This document shows positions 9,145-18,125 of a DNA stretch of 64,000 nucleotides, piece by piece; position 1 is the stretch's first letter; each line of letters starts with the position of its first letter. Position numbers and translations under genes: made by a program. This stretch comes from Tectiglobus sp965215755 (GTDB lineage: Bacteria > Pseudomonadota > Alphaproteobacteria > Rhizobiales > Hyphomicrobiaceae). Location: contig OZ244119.1 in the NCBI GenBank assembly GCA_965215755.1, positions 2,418,001 to 2,482,000 of the forward strand, read 5' to 3'. The notes under the pieces are model-generated. The model had not been told where the DNA came from. It was given only the letters and a program-made list of their open reading frames with translations, and ran no database searches.

Positions 9145-11190
9145 CTAGCTATCCTCATCATCGGTGACATTGCCCATCAGGTAGTCTTCCGTGGTTCGGA
9201 TCTTGGGCCGCTCGCCCATAGCCATTGGATCGCCGCCGGCATTGCTCACTGCAACAACGCGGCAATCATCGCACATTTTGATCACGTCGATCTGCGCCTT
9301 GTTCTGGAACATGGCATGATTGCCTTCGAGCTTGGCGATGATGCGTTCCACCGTACTCTTGGTGCCAAAGGGACGACCGCACGTGATGCAGTTGAACGGC
9401 TCTTCTTCTTTGATCGTTACAGGCTCCAGGACGGACGCTGTGAAATTGTAGCGCGGATCGAGCTTGATGACTTTTTCCGGACAGGTGGCAACGCATAACC
9501 CGCACTGGACACAGGCGGCTTCGTTGAAACTGAGGCGCGGGCGTTCCTCATCATCGCTTAGAGCGCCGGCAGGACACGCGCCAACACACGCAAGGCAGAG
9601 CGTGCAACCTTCCGCGTCGATATCGAGGCGGCCATAGGGTGCGCCTGCTGGCAGCGCAATGATGTCCTGTGGTTTGCTAGCCGCTTCATTCAGTGTGGCC
9701 AGGGCCAGTCGCGCGATTTCTCGTTTGCCGCCCTGGGTTGCGATTGTCTTTGTAGCAATCGGATCAATCTGAGCTGCCTCGTGAAGATGGACTTCGATAC
9801 TATCAGGGTCACGCTCATTCAGGATCGCAATGCGATCGTCGCCCCAACCCAACGCGCTGAGAAACACGTTTGCCAGTTCAACCTGGCTTTCGAGCGCGGG
9901 CAGATCGTGCGGTTTGTCGGGCGGAGTCAGGACGGCAATGCGGGTAAAACCGGCAGCCAGAGCGGCCATCATGACATCGTGGCCGGTCTGGAATACCGAA
10001 TAGAGCGCAAACGGGATGACATTGGCTGGCAGGCCGCGGCCATAACGGGCCATCATCGAGATAATACCGGCACCGTGGCTTTCATCATGGATCAGCAGGA
10101 CTGGGTTTTTGCCACCGGCTCCTCGATACGTGGCAGCAAGGATCTGGAGGCGACGGATCACATCGTGTCGCGCCGGATAGGCATAGCTCACGGCACCTGT
10201 CGGGCAAACCGCGCTGCAATTTCCGCAGCCGCCGCAGATTTCGGGCTCGATCTTGACGTTGTCTCCATCGGGTGAAATGGCGCCAGTCGGGCAATTGTCG
10301 ATGCAATTCCGACAACCGACCTTTGAACTGCGACCATGGGCACAGATATCTGCGTCGTAACTGACGTACAGCGGCTTCTCAAACTCACCGACCATGTCTG
10401 AGATTTCAAATACAGCCTTGGCGACCGCTGCCGGCTGCGATGGGTCAACTCGGAAATAGCCGTCGCGAACGACCGTGTCGGAAAATAAGGGAGTGCCGCC
10501 TGACAGGTCGAGGACGAGATCGCAACTGGTCGAGAACCCATCGCGAGGCATCTCAAAGCTCATTTCCTGACGCGCCGAAGGCACGACTGGGGCGAAGCCA
10601 TCGATTGATACCTCGAACTTGCCAAGTGTTCCGGACAGACGTTTGATCTTGCCAATGTGAAGGGGCACTGAGACGGTCGTCGGTGGGACGACGTCGGTGG
10701 CATCGGTGAAGACAACTGTAACGCTCAGCCGGTCGGCCAACTGCTCAGCGACCTCCAATGTCTGCTGACCGGCGCCATAGACCAGGCACTGGCCATCCGA
10801 TTTGATGGTCATCAACCCTGTCGGTGTCGTTGTGTAGCCAGCGTCGGCAATCAGTGCTGCCATTTTCGGCAAGCTGTCAGGTCCTTGTTCGCCCCAGCCG
10901 GCGCGCTCGCGGATGTTGACGAACTTGATACCCTCACGTTCACGTTCTTCTGCCAGCTCCTGAAACAACGGAGCTTCCTGCGTACAGGCGACGAGAAGGG
11001 GAGCGTCACCATCCAGTTCGGCTTCGAACTGAGCAATCTGACGTCGGCAGAGCTGTGTGTGGAGAGGCAGTTTTGCGCGATATCCCAACTTATCAGCCAG
11101 TGCTGCCGCATCGATCTGCATCGTGTCTTCGCAATTGCAGACAAGCAAGCGGGTCGAAGCTTTGGATGGTGGTGATGCGCTTTCGGTCAT
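9145..11190 (-). CDS. Large 4Fe-4S polyferredoxin of the DUF3305/DUF3306-associated type
   Basis: A 681-residue iron-sulfur protein. Four CxxCxxCxxxC-like cluster motifs are visible: a first with Cys283, Cys293, Cys296 and Cys300; a second at Cys319-329 (CGGCGNCSAVCP); and a C-terminal pair at Cys529-539 (CTLCLACVGACP) and Cys560-570 (CVQCGLCVATCP). Between the two pairs (about residues 360-450) is an MvhD/FrhD-like region. Near residue 600 a CITCG and a later CDDC could form another metal site. The N-terminus (LLVCNCEDTM) contains further cysteines. Proteins of this architecture are known next to DUF3305 and DUF3306 genes, commonly in formate dehydrogenase loci. Here those two genes are divergent and no dehydrogenase is seen. 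The likely role is electron transfer, possibly feeding an Fe-S- or molybdenum-dependent oxidoreductase encoded elsewhere. Confidence 0.88.
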   Translation of the reverse strand: MTESASPPSKASTRLLVCNCEDTMQIDAAALADKLGYRAKLPLHTQLCRRQIAQFEAELDGDAPLLVACTQEAPLFQELAEEREREGIKFVNIRERAGWGEQGPDSLPKMAALIADAGYTTTPTGLMTIKSDGQCLVYGAGQQTLEVAEQLADRLSVTVVFTDATDVVPPTTVSVPLHIGKIKRLSGTLGKFEVSIDGFAPVVPSARQEMSFEMPRDGFSTSCDLVLDLSGGTPLFSDTVVRDGYFRVDPSQPAAVAKAVFEISDMVGEFEKPLYVSYDADICAHGRSSKVGCRNCIDNCPTGAISPDGDNVKIEPEICGGCGNCSAVCPTGAVSYAYPARHDVIRRLQILAATYRGAGGKNPVLLIHDESHGAGIISMMARYGRGLPANVIPFALYSVFQTGHDVMMAALAAGFTRIAVLTPPDKPHDLPALESQVELANVFLSALGWGDDRIAILNERDPDSIEVHLHEAAQIDPIATKTIATQGGKREIARLALATLNEAASKPQDIIALPAGAPYGRLDIDAEGCTLCLACVGACPAGALSDDEERPRLSFNEAACVQCGLCVATCPEKVIKLDPRYNFTASVLEPVTIKEEEPFNCITCGRPFGTKSTVERIIAKLEGNHAMFQNKAQIDVIKMCDDCRVVAVSNAGGDPMAMGERPKIRTTEDYLMGNVTDDEDS

Positions 11191-11295
11191 TGGTATCTTT
11201 CAGGGACGTCGTTGTTCGAACAGATTTGGCAATGGGGACAGATCCGACCGATCCGTAATCGGTCCGTACTCGCAAAAGTTTGACCAAATTGGCGT

Positions 11296-11307
11296 TTGGT
11301 ATACCAA
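11296..11307. promoter_or_regulatory. Perfect palindrome, GntR/FadR-like operator candidate
   Basis: TTGGTATACCAA is a perfect 12-base palindrome in the 272-base divergent region between the polyferredoxin and DUF3305 genes. It fits the T-N-G-T-N2-A-C-N-A pattern known for FadR-subfamily GntR regulators. No GntR gene is in the window. The rest of the divergent region shows no further clear elements. Confidence 0.4.
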
Positions 11308-11462
11308 TATGACACTTTTCTGCGCCAGCTGCAGACCGTAGTATCGGTTGTCGCGCTTGCAAAGAACCAAGTGATAAGAGCGCTACGATAGTGTGCAATC
11401 GGGAGGCACTACAACTTGGCTAGTCAGCGGATGCTGTCCTTAATGGCAAAGGCGTAAGTGCC

Positions 11463-12026
11463 TTGAGGACGAGTGCGAAAACCACATCACTGAAGGTCGG
11501 CGTTGTCCTGGCAAGGGAGGACATCGATCATGCCTGGCAGGATCACCGCTGGCGGCCTCTCAGTGTATTGGTTGGCACACCGGATCTAGAGCGCGGTGAC
11601 GTTCTGAAGAGCGGCGAAGGCTTTACTCACTACTACGCCGGGACATTCGAAATCGAGCTGCATCGCAAAGAGACGTCGGCGTATGTTGTGAATCTCGAGA
11701 ATGACATTCCTGTCGTCTACGTGGTCGCCACGGACGTAGACGAAGATGAAGATGAAGATGAGGGTGAGCTGCCCTATGACATCCGGCTCGTCACCGTTTC
11801 TCCCTTTGAGGCTCAGGATTATCTCGACTCTGGCGAAGATCTTGTCGAGGCTATTCCCATGATTGAGCCGATGGTCGCCTGGGTCGAACGGTTCATTGAA
11901 GAACATCACGAAGAAGAAGTTTTCATCAAGCGGCAGCGAGATCGGGTGCGGCTGGAGATTGAAAGGTTCGGTCAGGAGCCAGTCGCGATAACGCGTCAAA
12001 GGCAACGGCGGAAGTTCGATGCCTGA
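11463..12026 (+). CDS. DUF3305 family protein
   Basis: A 187-residue protein matching DUF3305 by its opening KVGVVLARE followed by WQDHRWRPLSVLVG and the later central block ending in WVERFIEEHH. A strongly acidic loop (DEDEDEDEGE) is at about residues 95-105. The frame opens after a stop at 11421-11423 and has no ATG before the conserved start, so a TTG at 11463 with AAAGGC about ten bases upstream is the most likely start. Its last eight bases overlap the DUF3306 gene. DUF3305 is known as a companion of formate dehydrogenase loci. The molecular role is unknown. Confidence 0.8.
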   Translation: MRTSAKTTSLKVGVVLAREDIDHAWQDHRWRPLSVLVGTPDLERGDVLKSGEGFTHYYAGTFEIELHRKETSAYVVNLENDIPVVYVVATDVDEDEDEDEGELPYDIRLVTVSPFEAQDYLDSGEDLVEAIPMIEPMVAWVERFIEEHHEEEVFIKRQRDRVRLEIERFGQEPVAITRQRQRRKFDA

Positions 12027-12732
12027 TCACGACGAGAATGACGGGTTTCTTATGCGTTGGTCGCGCCGGAAGCGCGGTAATGACGAGGCAGTCAAAGCAA
12101 AGCCGCATGTTGCTGAAGCGGAGCCGGTTCCAATAACGGAAGATGTCGTTGTTGCGTCGCATGATCAACCGACCTCCCTGGAGGACGCTGTTCAGCACGA
12201 GGATGCTGCCGCCAATCAAGATCGAAGCGAAGGAACAGAAGCGGAAGCCGAGTCTGAAACCGTTCCGGCAGAACTTGAGAACGTCGATATTGAGGCGCTC
12301 ACTTACGACTCCGATTATACCCAGTTCATGCAGGAAGGTGTTCCAGAGGCCCTTAAGCGGAGAGCATTGCGACAGCTTTGGCGGTCAGACCCAATCCTGG
12401 CCAATGTCGATGGGCTCAACGACTACGATGGTGATTTCACTGATGCCGCCCTCGCTGTCGATGTGCTTAAGACCATTCACAAAGTCGGACGGGGTTACCT
12501 CACAGACGAGGATGACGATACCGACGATCTCGATGAAACAGATGAGTTGGAAGTCGCCGACGGCCAGGGCGCCTCGCAAGACGATGAAGTCGACAAGCCA
12601 GACGATGCCGACAACTTTGAAATCAATGAAGAGACCGAGAACAGTGAGGCTTCGGCAGATTCCGAGACTGCTCAAGACGAGATTACCTTGTCCCAAGTCA
12701 CCGGCGACGATGACACTAAGACAGATGCCTAA
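12019..12732 (+). CDS. DUF3306 family protein
   Basis: A 237-residue, very acidic protein. The N-terminal FLMRWSRRKR is the family signature opening. The core (about residues 92-145) contains FMQEGVPEALKRRALRQLW and SDPILANVDGLNDYDGDF. The C-terminal third is nearly all Asp, Glu, Ser and Thr and is probably disordered. The start overlaps the DUF3305 gene by eight bases and has CGGAAG upstream, indicating translational coupling. It is known to travel with DUF3305 and a polyferredoxin near formate dehydrogenases, often with a TorD-like chaperone. Neither of the latter two is present here. Confidence 0.85.
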   Translation: MPDHDENDGFLMRWSRRKRGNDEAVKAKPHVAEAEPVPITEDVVVASHDQPTSLEDAVQHEDAAANQDRSEGTEAEAESETVPAELENVDIEALTYDSDYTQFMQEGVPEALKRRALRQLWRSDPILANVDGLNDYDGDFTDAALAVDVLKTIHKVGRGYLTDEDDDTDDLDETDELEVADGQGASQDDEVDKPDDADNFEINEETENSEASADSETAQDEITLSQVTGDDDTKTDA

Positions 12733-12818
12733 GTCTGTTCGTTTCTTGCGATAAACACGAAGTGATCACTTCTCGCGCAGATGCCGTATAGCATTTAAGT
12801 TCGCGAAAGGAGGTCGAC

Positions 12819-13412
12819 ATGCGAATTCTGATTTTCGCAGCTGCCATTCTGACAATGTTGGTCGGCCCGGCAGTGAGCCAATCTCATACTGCGCTACGGC
12901 TCGAGGTCGATGCTTCGGAATGGCGCCGGCTCCAGAAGCAGCGTCTGGATATTCTCTTTGCGACACTGAAAAATTCCAAATCTGAGAAACAGGCCCAGTT
13001 TGCAGCGGGACAGATATGGATGCTGTGGTACAAGTCAGGGGATGTAGACATTGACGTTCTGATGCGCCAGGCGCGCCATAGCCTTGATGTTGGCGAGCAT
13101 GATGAGGCGATCAAGCTTGTCGACCAGGCCTTGCGACGTGCACCGAAGTATTCGGAGGCATGGAACTTACGGGCGACTATTCTGTTCTACATGGAGCGGA
13201 TCGATGAAGCGGTCGCAGATATCGAGCGAACACTGGTGCTTGAGCCACGTCATTTTGGTGCGTTGTCAGGTCTTGCGACGATCAATATGAAGCGACGGAA
13301 CTGGAGTGGCGCGCTCAAAGCTTTGAAGGCCGGGCTCGCGATCCACCCGTTTATGCGGCAGCGCAAGTTTCTCACCAGGCTTGAAGAGTTGGCTCGGAGC
13401 AAAGAGCTGTGA
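12819..13412 (+). CDS. Exported tetratricopeptide-repeat protein
   Basis: A 197-residue protein with a Sec signal peptide (MRILIFAAAILTMLVGPAVS, cleavage probably just after). Two to three TPR units follow between about residues 85 and 185, for example DVGEHDEAIKLVDQALRRAP and RIDEAVADIERTLVLEP. A strong AAAGGAGG lies just upstream of the ATG. The short TPR array suggests a periplasmic interaction or assembly factor; no specific partner can be named. It stands 86 bases downstream of DUF3306 with its own ribosome-binding site and may or may not share its transcript. Confidence 0.85.
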   Translation: MRILIFAAAILTMLVGPAVSQSHTALRLEVDASEWRRLQKQRLDILFATLKNSKSEKQAQFAAGQIWMLWYKSGDVDIDVLMRQARHSLDVGEHDEAIKLVDQALRRAPKYSEAWNLRATILFYMERIDEAVADIERTLVLEPRHFGALSGLATINMKRRNWSGALKALKAGLAIHPFMRQRKFLTRLEELARSKEL

Positions 13413-13506
13413 GTGCCGAGCAGAAGGTCACGTAACGGCTAAATGCGGACACGTGTCGGGTGGACAGACCGTTCTATGCGCCCAGCCCCAGATGAGGAGG
13501 TGGTGA

Positions 13507-13812
13507 CTAGTCCTCAGCATCGAGGCTAGGGTCCGCCATGTGCTGGCGAAGCATTTCGCGATATTGCTCAATCATCTGATTGATGAAGTCTTCGTGTTGG
13601 TCGACCTGCATGATGTTCTTCGCAACGTAGGCGTTGTATCGGGCTGCCGCGAATAGAAAAGCCATGTGCAATTCGGTTGCTTGAATTTTTTGGTTTTCAC
13701 GATTGGCAACATCGATGAAGCGATCGGCAACCTTTAGAAACGCGGCGGTGTCCAATTGACCTTGAGCCCGGGCCGCACGGCGTGCCTTGCGGTTCTGATC
13801 ATCGATGGTCAT
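13507..13812 (-). CDS. DUF3144 family protein
   Basis: A 101-residue predicted all-helical protein. The central FLKVADRFIDVANRENQ, the AFLFAAARYNAYVAKN block and the terminal QMIEQYREMLRQHMAD match my memory of DUF3144, a family of unknown function. The N-terminus is basic (RKARRAARAQ). It is followed on the same strand by nothing close; the DUF4174 gene lies 34 bases upstream and the pair may be co-transcribed. Confidence 0.75.
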   Translation of the reverse strand: MTIDDQNRKARRAARAQGQLDTAAFLKVADRFIDVANRENQKIQATELHMAFLFAAARYNAYVAKNIMQVDQHEDFINQMIEQYREMLRQHMADPSLDAED

Positions 13813-13846
13813 CTTCGGTGTTTCCCAGATTGTAGTTACGTGATGA

Positions 13847-14305
13847 TTACTGGCGTCTCATCTCGTCGCGCCGCATCGGCATTGAGTCAATAAGGCCAAA
13901 TAGCTGATTTGACGAGACCGGATCACGGCTCGCCAATTTGCGGCCGCCATCTTTGCCGACCAGAATAATGCGAAATGAGTTGGTTCCAATGCCATAGTAG
14001 CGGCGGAAGGCCGATGCACTTGCTGCAGAGGTATTCGCTGATCGCAAGCGGCCAATCGTTGTTTTCACCGCGTTACCAATGATCTCGACAACGATCATGT
14101 CGCGTTCCAGGAAACTGGATCTGGCTTTCTGAACGATGGCCTGTTGCTGGGAAAGCAAAGGATGGTTCGATGAAGGTGCAAATATCAGCAGTGGCCGGTT
14201 TTGCCACTTAACCGATTTGAGTGGTTGCGCCGGGGCGGCGATTGATCCTGAGGTTGCCGCGATTGCGAAAAGTACGCCGGAGACGGCACTGCGATTGGGG
14301 TTCAT
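13847..14305 (-). CDS. Exported DUF4174 family protein
   Basis: A 152-residue protein with an N-terminal signal-like segment (SGVLFAIAATSGSIAAPA). The body fits DUF4174, a thioredoxin-fold-like family without the redox Cys pair: KWQNRPLLIFAPSSNHPLL, SFLERDMIVVEI, FRIILVGKDGGRKL and IDSMPMRRDEMRR at the end. These proteins are thought to be periplasmic; the function is unknown. It sits just upstream of the DUF3144 gene on the same strand. Confidence 0.82.
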   Translation of the reverse strand: MNPNRSAVSGVLFAIAATSGSIAAPAQPLKSVKWQNRPLLIFAPSSNHPLLSQQQAIVQKARSSFLERDMIVVEIIGNAVKTTIGRLRSANTSAASASAFRRYYGIGTNSFRIILVGKDGGRKLASRDPVSSNQLFGLIDSMPMRRDEMRRQ

Positions 14306-14373
14306 TGCGGGCTGTCCAATTCTGCGAACTGAAAAGAGTGGTCGTTAAAATTACGGGCCCAGGAACATTCAGA

Positions 14374-15297
14374 TCACAACTCCTGCCGCTCGACGAAATG
14401 CAAGAGGACGCCGCCGAGGCTTGCCGGATGCACGAAGCCGATGCGGGCGCGACGCGAACCCGGGCGGCCTTTGAGATCGATCATGCGATGCCCCTTGTCG
14501 GCAAGGTGCGGAAGTAATGCATCAATGTCGTGGCATTTGAGTGCAATGTGATGAAGACCGGCTCCTCTCTTTTCGATGTATCGCCCAATCGCGCTTTGAT
14601 CCTGTTTGGTGTCACCTGGCGAGCCGTGCTTGATTTCGAAGCCCTGTGCGTGGTCGAAGTTCTGCAAGAATTCCAACTCGCAGTCGCCCACAGTTATGAA
14701 TGACACCTTGAGGCCACCGATTGGGACAGGTGGCCTGGAGTGATAAATTGCGCCGTACTTGTCCGAAGTGAAGCTCTCGATCGCCTGGCTGACTTCCATG
14801 TCCGTCTGGCGGCTTTCGTAGGTGCACCCTATCTGCCCGACAAACACGGACTCAGCGGTCACGTTATCAGAGGACGCAATTCCGATGTGGTCTATGCGCT
14901 CGATGTGGGGGCCGGAAGGGGCGGAAAGGCCGAGAGCTTCCGTGAAGCGAAGTTCCACGCCTGATGCAGATGACTGCGAAATGCAGGATTGTTTGTTGCC
15001 GTTGAGGCCCAATCCGCCGCAGGAGACTGTTGGGAGATTGAGATCTGATACAACCTTCGCTGGGTCGTTCGCCACGAACGCGATATGATCGACGCCTGTG
15101 TGTGGTGTTGATAAAAATGGATCGCCGGCTTCAAAGATGACCAATGCTGTTTGGCCAACCGCAAACGCGGTCCTATGAGCCCCGTAAGGTGTTGCAATCT
15201 GGTGTGCAGGAAGACCAAGGTCTTGGCCAAGAAGGGCCGCCGAGGTTTCGACATCGCGGGTTGCTAAGGCGATGTATGCTAAATCTCTCCCGGTCAT
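14374..15297 (-). CDS. VOC-superfamily protein, two glyoxalase-like domains
   Basis: A 307-residue protein built from two vicinal-oxygen-chelate modules. The first (about residues 1-125) opens DLAYIALATRDVETSAALL. The second (about residues 133-305) contains RIDHIGIASSD, GLHHIALKCHDIDALLPHL and ends GVLLHFVERQEL. His and Glu positions typical of the metal site are visible in the second module (DHIGI, HHIAL, HFVE). The layout resembles methylmalonyl-CoA epimerase or 4-hydroxyphenylpyruvate-dioxygenase-like proteins, but it is not confidently either. The start codon overlaps the stop of the upstream CoA-transferase by four bases (ATGA), so the two are translationally coupled and probably act in one CoA-thioester pathway. 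Confidence 0.82.
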   Translation of the reverse strand: MTGRDLAYIALATRDVETSAALLGQDLGLPAHQIATPYGAHRTAFAVGQTALVIFEAGDPFLSTPHTGVDHIAFVANDPAKVVSDLNLPTVSCGGLGLNGNKQSCISQSSASGVELRFTEALGLSAPSGPHIERIDHIGIASSDNVTAESVFVGQIGCTYESRQTDMEVSQAIESFTSDKYGAIYHSRPPVPIGGLKVSFITVGDCELEFLQNFDHAQGFEIKHGSPGDTKQDQSAIGRYIEKRGAGLHHIALKCHDIDALLPHLADKGHRMIDLKGRPGSRRARIGFVHPASLGGVLLHFVERQEL

Positions 15298-16505
15298 TGG
15301 TTGCTCTCCTTCCGTATCGCCACGGTACCGGATTCAATGAGGGACGCACGCTCGTCGTCGCTGAAGGCGAATGCTCTCAAAATCTCATCGGAATGCTCGC
15401 CGAGCCGAGGCGGTGGCGTGCGCACGGTCTGCTTGCCAATGTTTGTGAGACGTAAGGGATTGGACATGGTTTCGATGGGACCAATGTCCGGGTGATGCAT
15501 GGTCTCGACCATGCCTGTGGCGCGGACATGAGGATCGGAAAAGACTTGATCCATGGTGTAGACCGGTCCGGCCGGAACACCTGCTTCCATAATAATCGGG
15601 GTCCACTCAGCAGCGGTTTTTGTCGACATGAGTTTGTCGAGGCGCTGCTTTAATGCCTTTCTGTTGGCTGACCGCTTAGTGTTGTCGGCATAATCCGGCT
15701 CATTTGCGAAGTCGGGATCTCCGGCGACTTCACACAGCTTACGCCACTGATCATCGGTGGATGCCGCGATATTGATCGGGCCATCGGATGCGGTGAACGC
15801 GCCATACGGATATATCACCGGATGGTCATTGCCGATCCGACCAGGCGTATCGCCAAGGCTTAACTGGCGCTGGCCCTGCACGACCAGCATGCCGATTAGG
15901 CCGGCCAGCAAGTTAGTTTCGACGAGTTGGCCTTCGCCAGTCAGGTTCTTCTGGGCGATTGCAGATATAACTCCGATGGAACCCCACATGCCACAAGCGA
16001 GATCTCCCAAAGGTGCACCCAATCGGGTTGCTTCGCCATCAGGAAATCCTGTGATGGACATCATGCCAGACATGCCTTGCGCAATCTGATCGAAGCCCGG
16101 CCAGTTACCGTAGGGCCCGTCAGACCCAAAGCCAGTGAGGGAGGCATAGATCAGACCATTGTTGCTCTCTTTCAATGCTTCGTAGTCAAGCCCCATGGCC
16201 TTTGTCGCGCCAGGACGGAAATTCTCGACGAGTACGTCCACATCGCCGGCCAGACGGCGCAGTGTGGCAAGGCCTTCTGGTTTGCGGAAATCGACAGCGA
16301 GGCTTTTCTTGTTTCGATTTACGGCCGTGTAGTAAACACTTTGACCTTGCTCAAATGGACCCCATGTGCGGCACATTTCTCCATTGGGTGTCGGTTCGAC
16401 TTTGATGACTTCTGCACCCATGTCAGCGAGGATCATGGTACAGTAAGGTCCAGCGAGGGCACGGGTTAGGTCAAGGACACGCGTGCCTTCCAGTGGTAGC
16501 GCCAT
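15294..16505 (-). CDS. CaiB/BaiF family III CoA-transferase
   Basis: A 403-residue family III CoA-transferase, which moves CoA between carboxylic acids via an aspartyl-CoA thioester. It opens with the classic GTRVLDLTRALAGPYCTM and ADMGAEVIKVE. The catalytic Asp is expected in GAPLGDLACGMWG (about residue 170). VENFRPGA and the C-terminal PPRLGEHSDEILRA are also family marks. The start is the ATG at 16503-16505 with GGAGAC upstream, four codons inside the longest frame. It is coupled to the downstream VOC gene by a four-base overlap. The acid substrate is unknown. Confidence 0.92.
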   Translation of the reverse strand: MALPLEGTRVLDLTRALAGPYCTMILADMGAEVIKVEPTPNGEMCRTWGPFEQGQSVYYTAVNRNKKSLAVDFRKPEGLATLRRLAGDVDVLVENFRPGATKAMGLDYEALKESNNGLIYASLTGFGSDGPYGNWPGFDQIAQGMSGMMSITGFPDGEATRLGAPLGDLACGMWGSIGVISAIAQKNLTGEGQLVETNLLAGLIGMLVVQGQRQLSLGDTPGRIGNDHPVIYPYGAFTASDGPINIAASTDDQWRKLCEVAGDPDFANEPDYADNTKRSANRKALKQRLDKLMSTKTAAEWTPIIMEAGVPAGPVYTMDQVFSDPHVRATGMVETMHHPDIGPIETMSNPLRLTNIGKQTVRTPPPRLGEHSDEILRAFAFSDDERASLIESGTVAIRKESNQ

Positions 16506-16626
16506 ATCGGTCTCCATCGAGGCGGTTGGATATTTGCCAAGAAGCTATCGGAATGTTGAGTGCTCGTGTCATCTGGGCGATAACATTCTATGCTTGATTG
16601 GTGGCTGGGGTCGTTAAGGGGGGCTG

Positions 16627-18090
16627 ATGTCAGAGCAGAGTGCAACGCGCGTGTTGGTGGTGGTGTTCGATGCACTACGGCCAGAGTTTGTGACTCCAGA
16701 ATTGATGCCGAACTTGCATGCTTTTGCAGCGGGCGGCGTGCATTATCCCAACAGTCATTCGATCTTTCTGACTGAGACACGTGTCAATCAAACCGCTGTC
16801 GTGACGGGATGTCTTCCACGGCGCAATGGTATTGTCGCGAATGTGATGCTCGCCAAGGACGTCTGGCCCGATCGTATTCTGAACACCGGTATCGAAGACG
16901 AGATCAGGTCCGCGTTTGTGCGGACCGGCGGTCAATTAATTCAGGTGCCGACACTCAGTGAGCGGTTGGCGGCCAATAATTTGACTTACGCGTCGTTGAG
17001 CGCTGGGACGCCCGGTGGTGGGCGCCTGCTCAATCATTGTGCCGAAAACAACGGTTCCTTTCGATTTGCAATGCGCAGTCCGCATGCGTCCCACCCAGAA
17101 GGCGTACTGGATGACATGTCTGAGCTCATCGGGCCGATTCCCGGCTATGAGCGTCCTGCGACGGCATGGATTTCCTGGGCTGTTGATGCTTATCTGAATT
17201 GGGTGGAGCCAAAAGTGTCACCGGACATGGCTCTATTGTGGTTGTGTGAACCGGACGAGACGTTTCACTATCACGGGATTGGGTCGGAACCATCATTGGT
17301 TACGATGCGGCACGCCGATCAGGAGTTCGCTCGCATTCTAGCGCAGCATCGACCTGAGATTGCCGCCGGTCGGATGCAGATCATTGCAATGTCGGATCAT
17401 GGTCAGATCACGCTGGACGGTGGAGCCGTCGATATTCCGGCGCGCTTGGTGGAGGCAGGGTTTCGGGCTGCGCGGGCTCCCGGGGAGGATGTCGATTGCG
17501 TTGTGGTTGTTCACAACGGTGGCGGCATCTGGGTGCGCGATGAAGATCCAGATCTAACAGATAAGCTGGTCGCTTTCCTGTTGGAGCAAGAGTGGTGTGG
17601 CCCGATCTTCACGAAGGCTGGTAATCTTGGCACGATGACGCTCGGCGAGGTCTGTCTTGACCATGCCCGCGCTCCGACCATCGCCGTGACGATGCGAACA
17701 ACTGATGGTACCAATGCATTTGGACGTGACGGGCTTTCACGCCACGATGCGTCATATCCGGTCGGCGGTGGGACCCACGGTGGTCTAAGTCGCTATGAGC
17801 TAAATAATTTTCTCAGTATGGCAGGACAAGCGTTCAAGTCAGGCGAGATTGTTGCGGCACCGGCAGGTAATATCGACATCGCACCAACCATTTGCCGATT
17901 GCTGGGGATCGAGACGGTGGGCGACGGGTTCGATGGCCGAGTGTTGTCTGAGGCGCTTATCGGGAGTAGCGCCTCTGGTGAGTGGCGCGAGATAACACTT
18001 GCTGCGGCCAACACAGCTGGCGTGCGCACGCATCTCTCGGTGACGGAAATGGAAGGTGTGCGATATCTCAACCGCGCCTGGGTGGAGTAG
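16627..18090 (+). CDS. Type I phosphodiesterase / nucleotide pyrophosphatase-like (alkaline phosphatase superfamily)
   Basis: A 487-residue metal-dependent phosphohydrolase. Expected zinc ligands and nucleophile are visible: Asp15 in VVVFDALRPE, a Thr nucleophile at about residue 51 in FLTETRVNQTAVVTG, AMSDHG near residue 258 (Asp-His pair), and a late His in GGTHGG near residue 382. LLWLCEPDETFHYHGIG supplies another Asp/His pair typical of the NPP class. There is no signal peptide, so the enzyme is probably cytoplasmic. GGGGGG precedes the ATG. It is divergent from the CoA-transferase and convergent with the HELAH protein gene (35 bases between stops). The substrate is unknown. Confidence 0.87.
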   Translation: MSEQSATRVLVVVFDALRPEFVTPELMPNLHAFAAGGVHYPNSHSIFLTETRVNQTAVVTGCLPRRNGIVANVMLAKDVWPDRILNTGIEDEIRSAFVRTGGQLIQVPTLSERLAANNLTYASLSAGTPGGGRLLNHCAENNGSFRFAMRSPHASHPEGVLDDMSELIGPIPGYERPATAWISWAVDAYLNWVEPKVSPDMALLWLCEPDETFHYHGIGSEPSLVTMRHADQEFARILAQHRPEIAAGRMQIIAMSDHGQITLDGGAVDIPARLVEAGFRAARAPGEDVDCVVVVHNGGGIWVRDEDPDLTDKLVAFLLEQEWCGPIFTKAGNLGTMTLGEVCLDHARAPTIAVTMRTTDGTNAFGRDGLSRHDASYPVGGGTHGGLSRYELNNFLSMAGQAFKSGEIVAAPAGNIDIAPTICRLLGIETVGDGFDGRVLSEALIGSSASGEWREITLAAANTAGVRTHLSVTEMEGVRYLNRAWVE

Positions 18091-18125
18091 GACCAATCTC
18101 TGTGTTGCAAGACCGTCCGCACCGC

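Noticed and set aside
16551..16588. GAATGTT/AACATTC repeat between the CoA-transferase and phosphodiesterase genes as an operator
   Set aside because: Only seven bases with a 25-base spacer; too weak to support.
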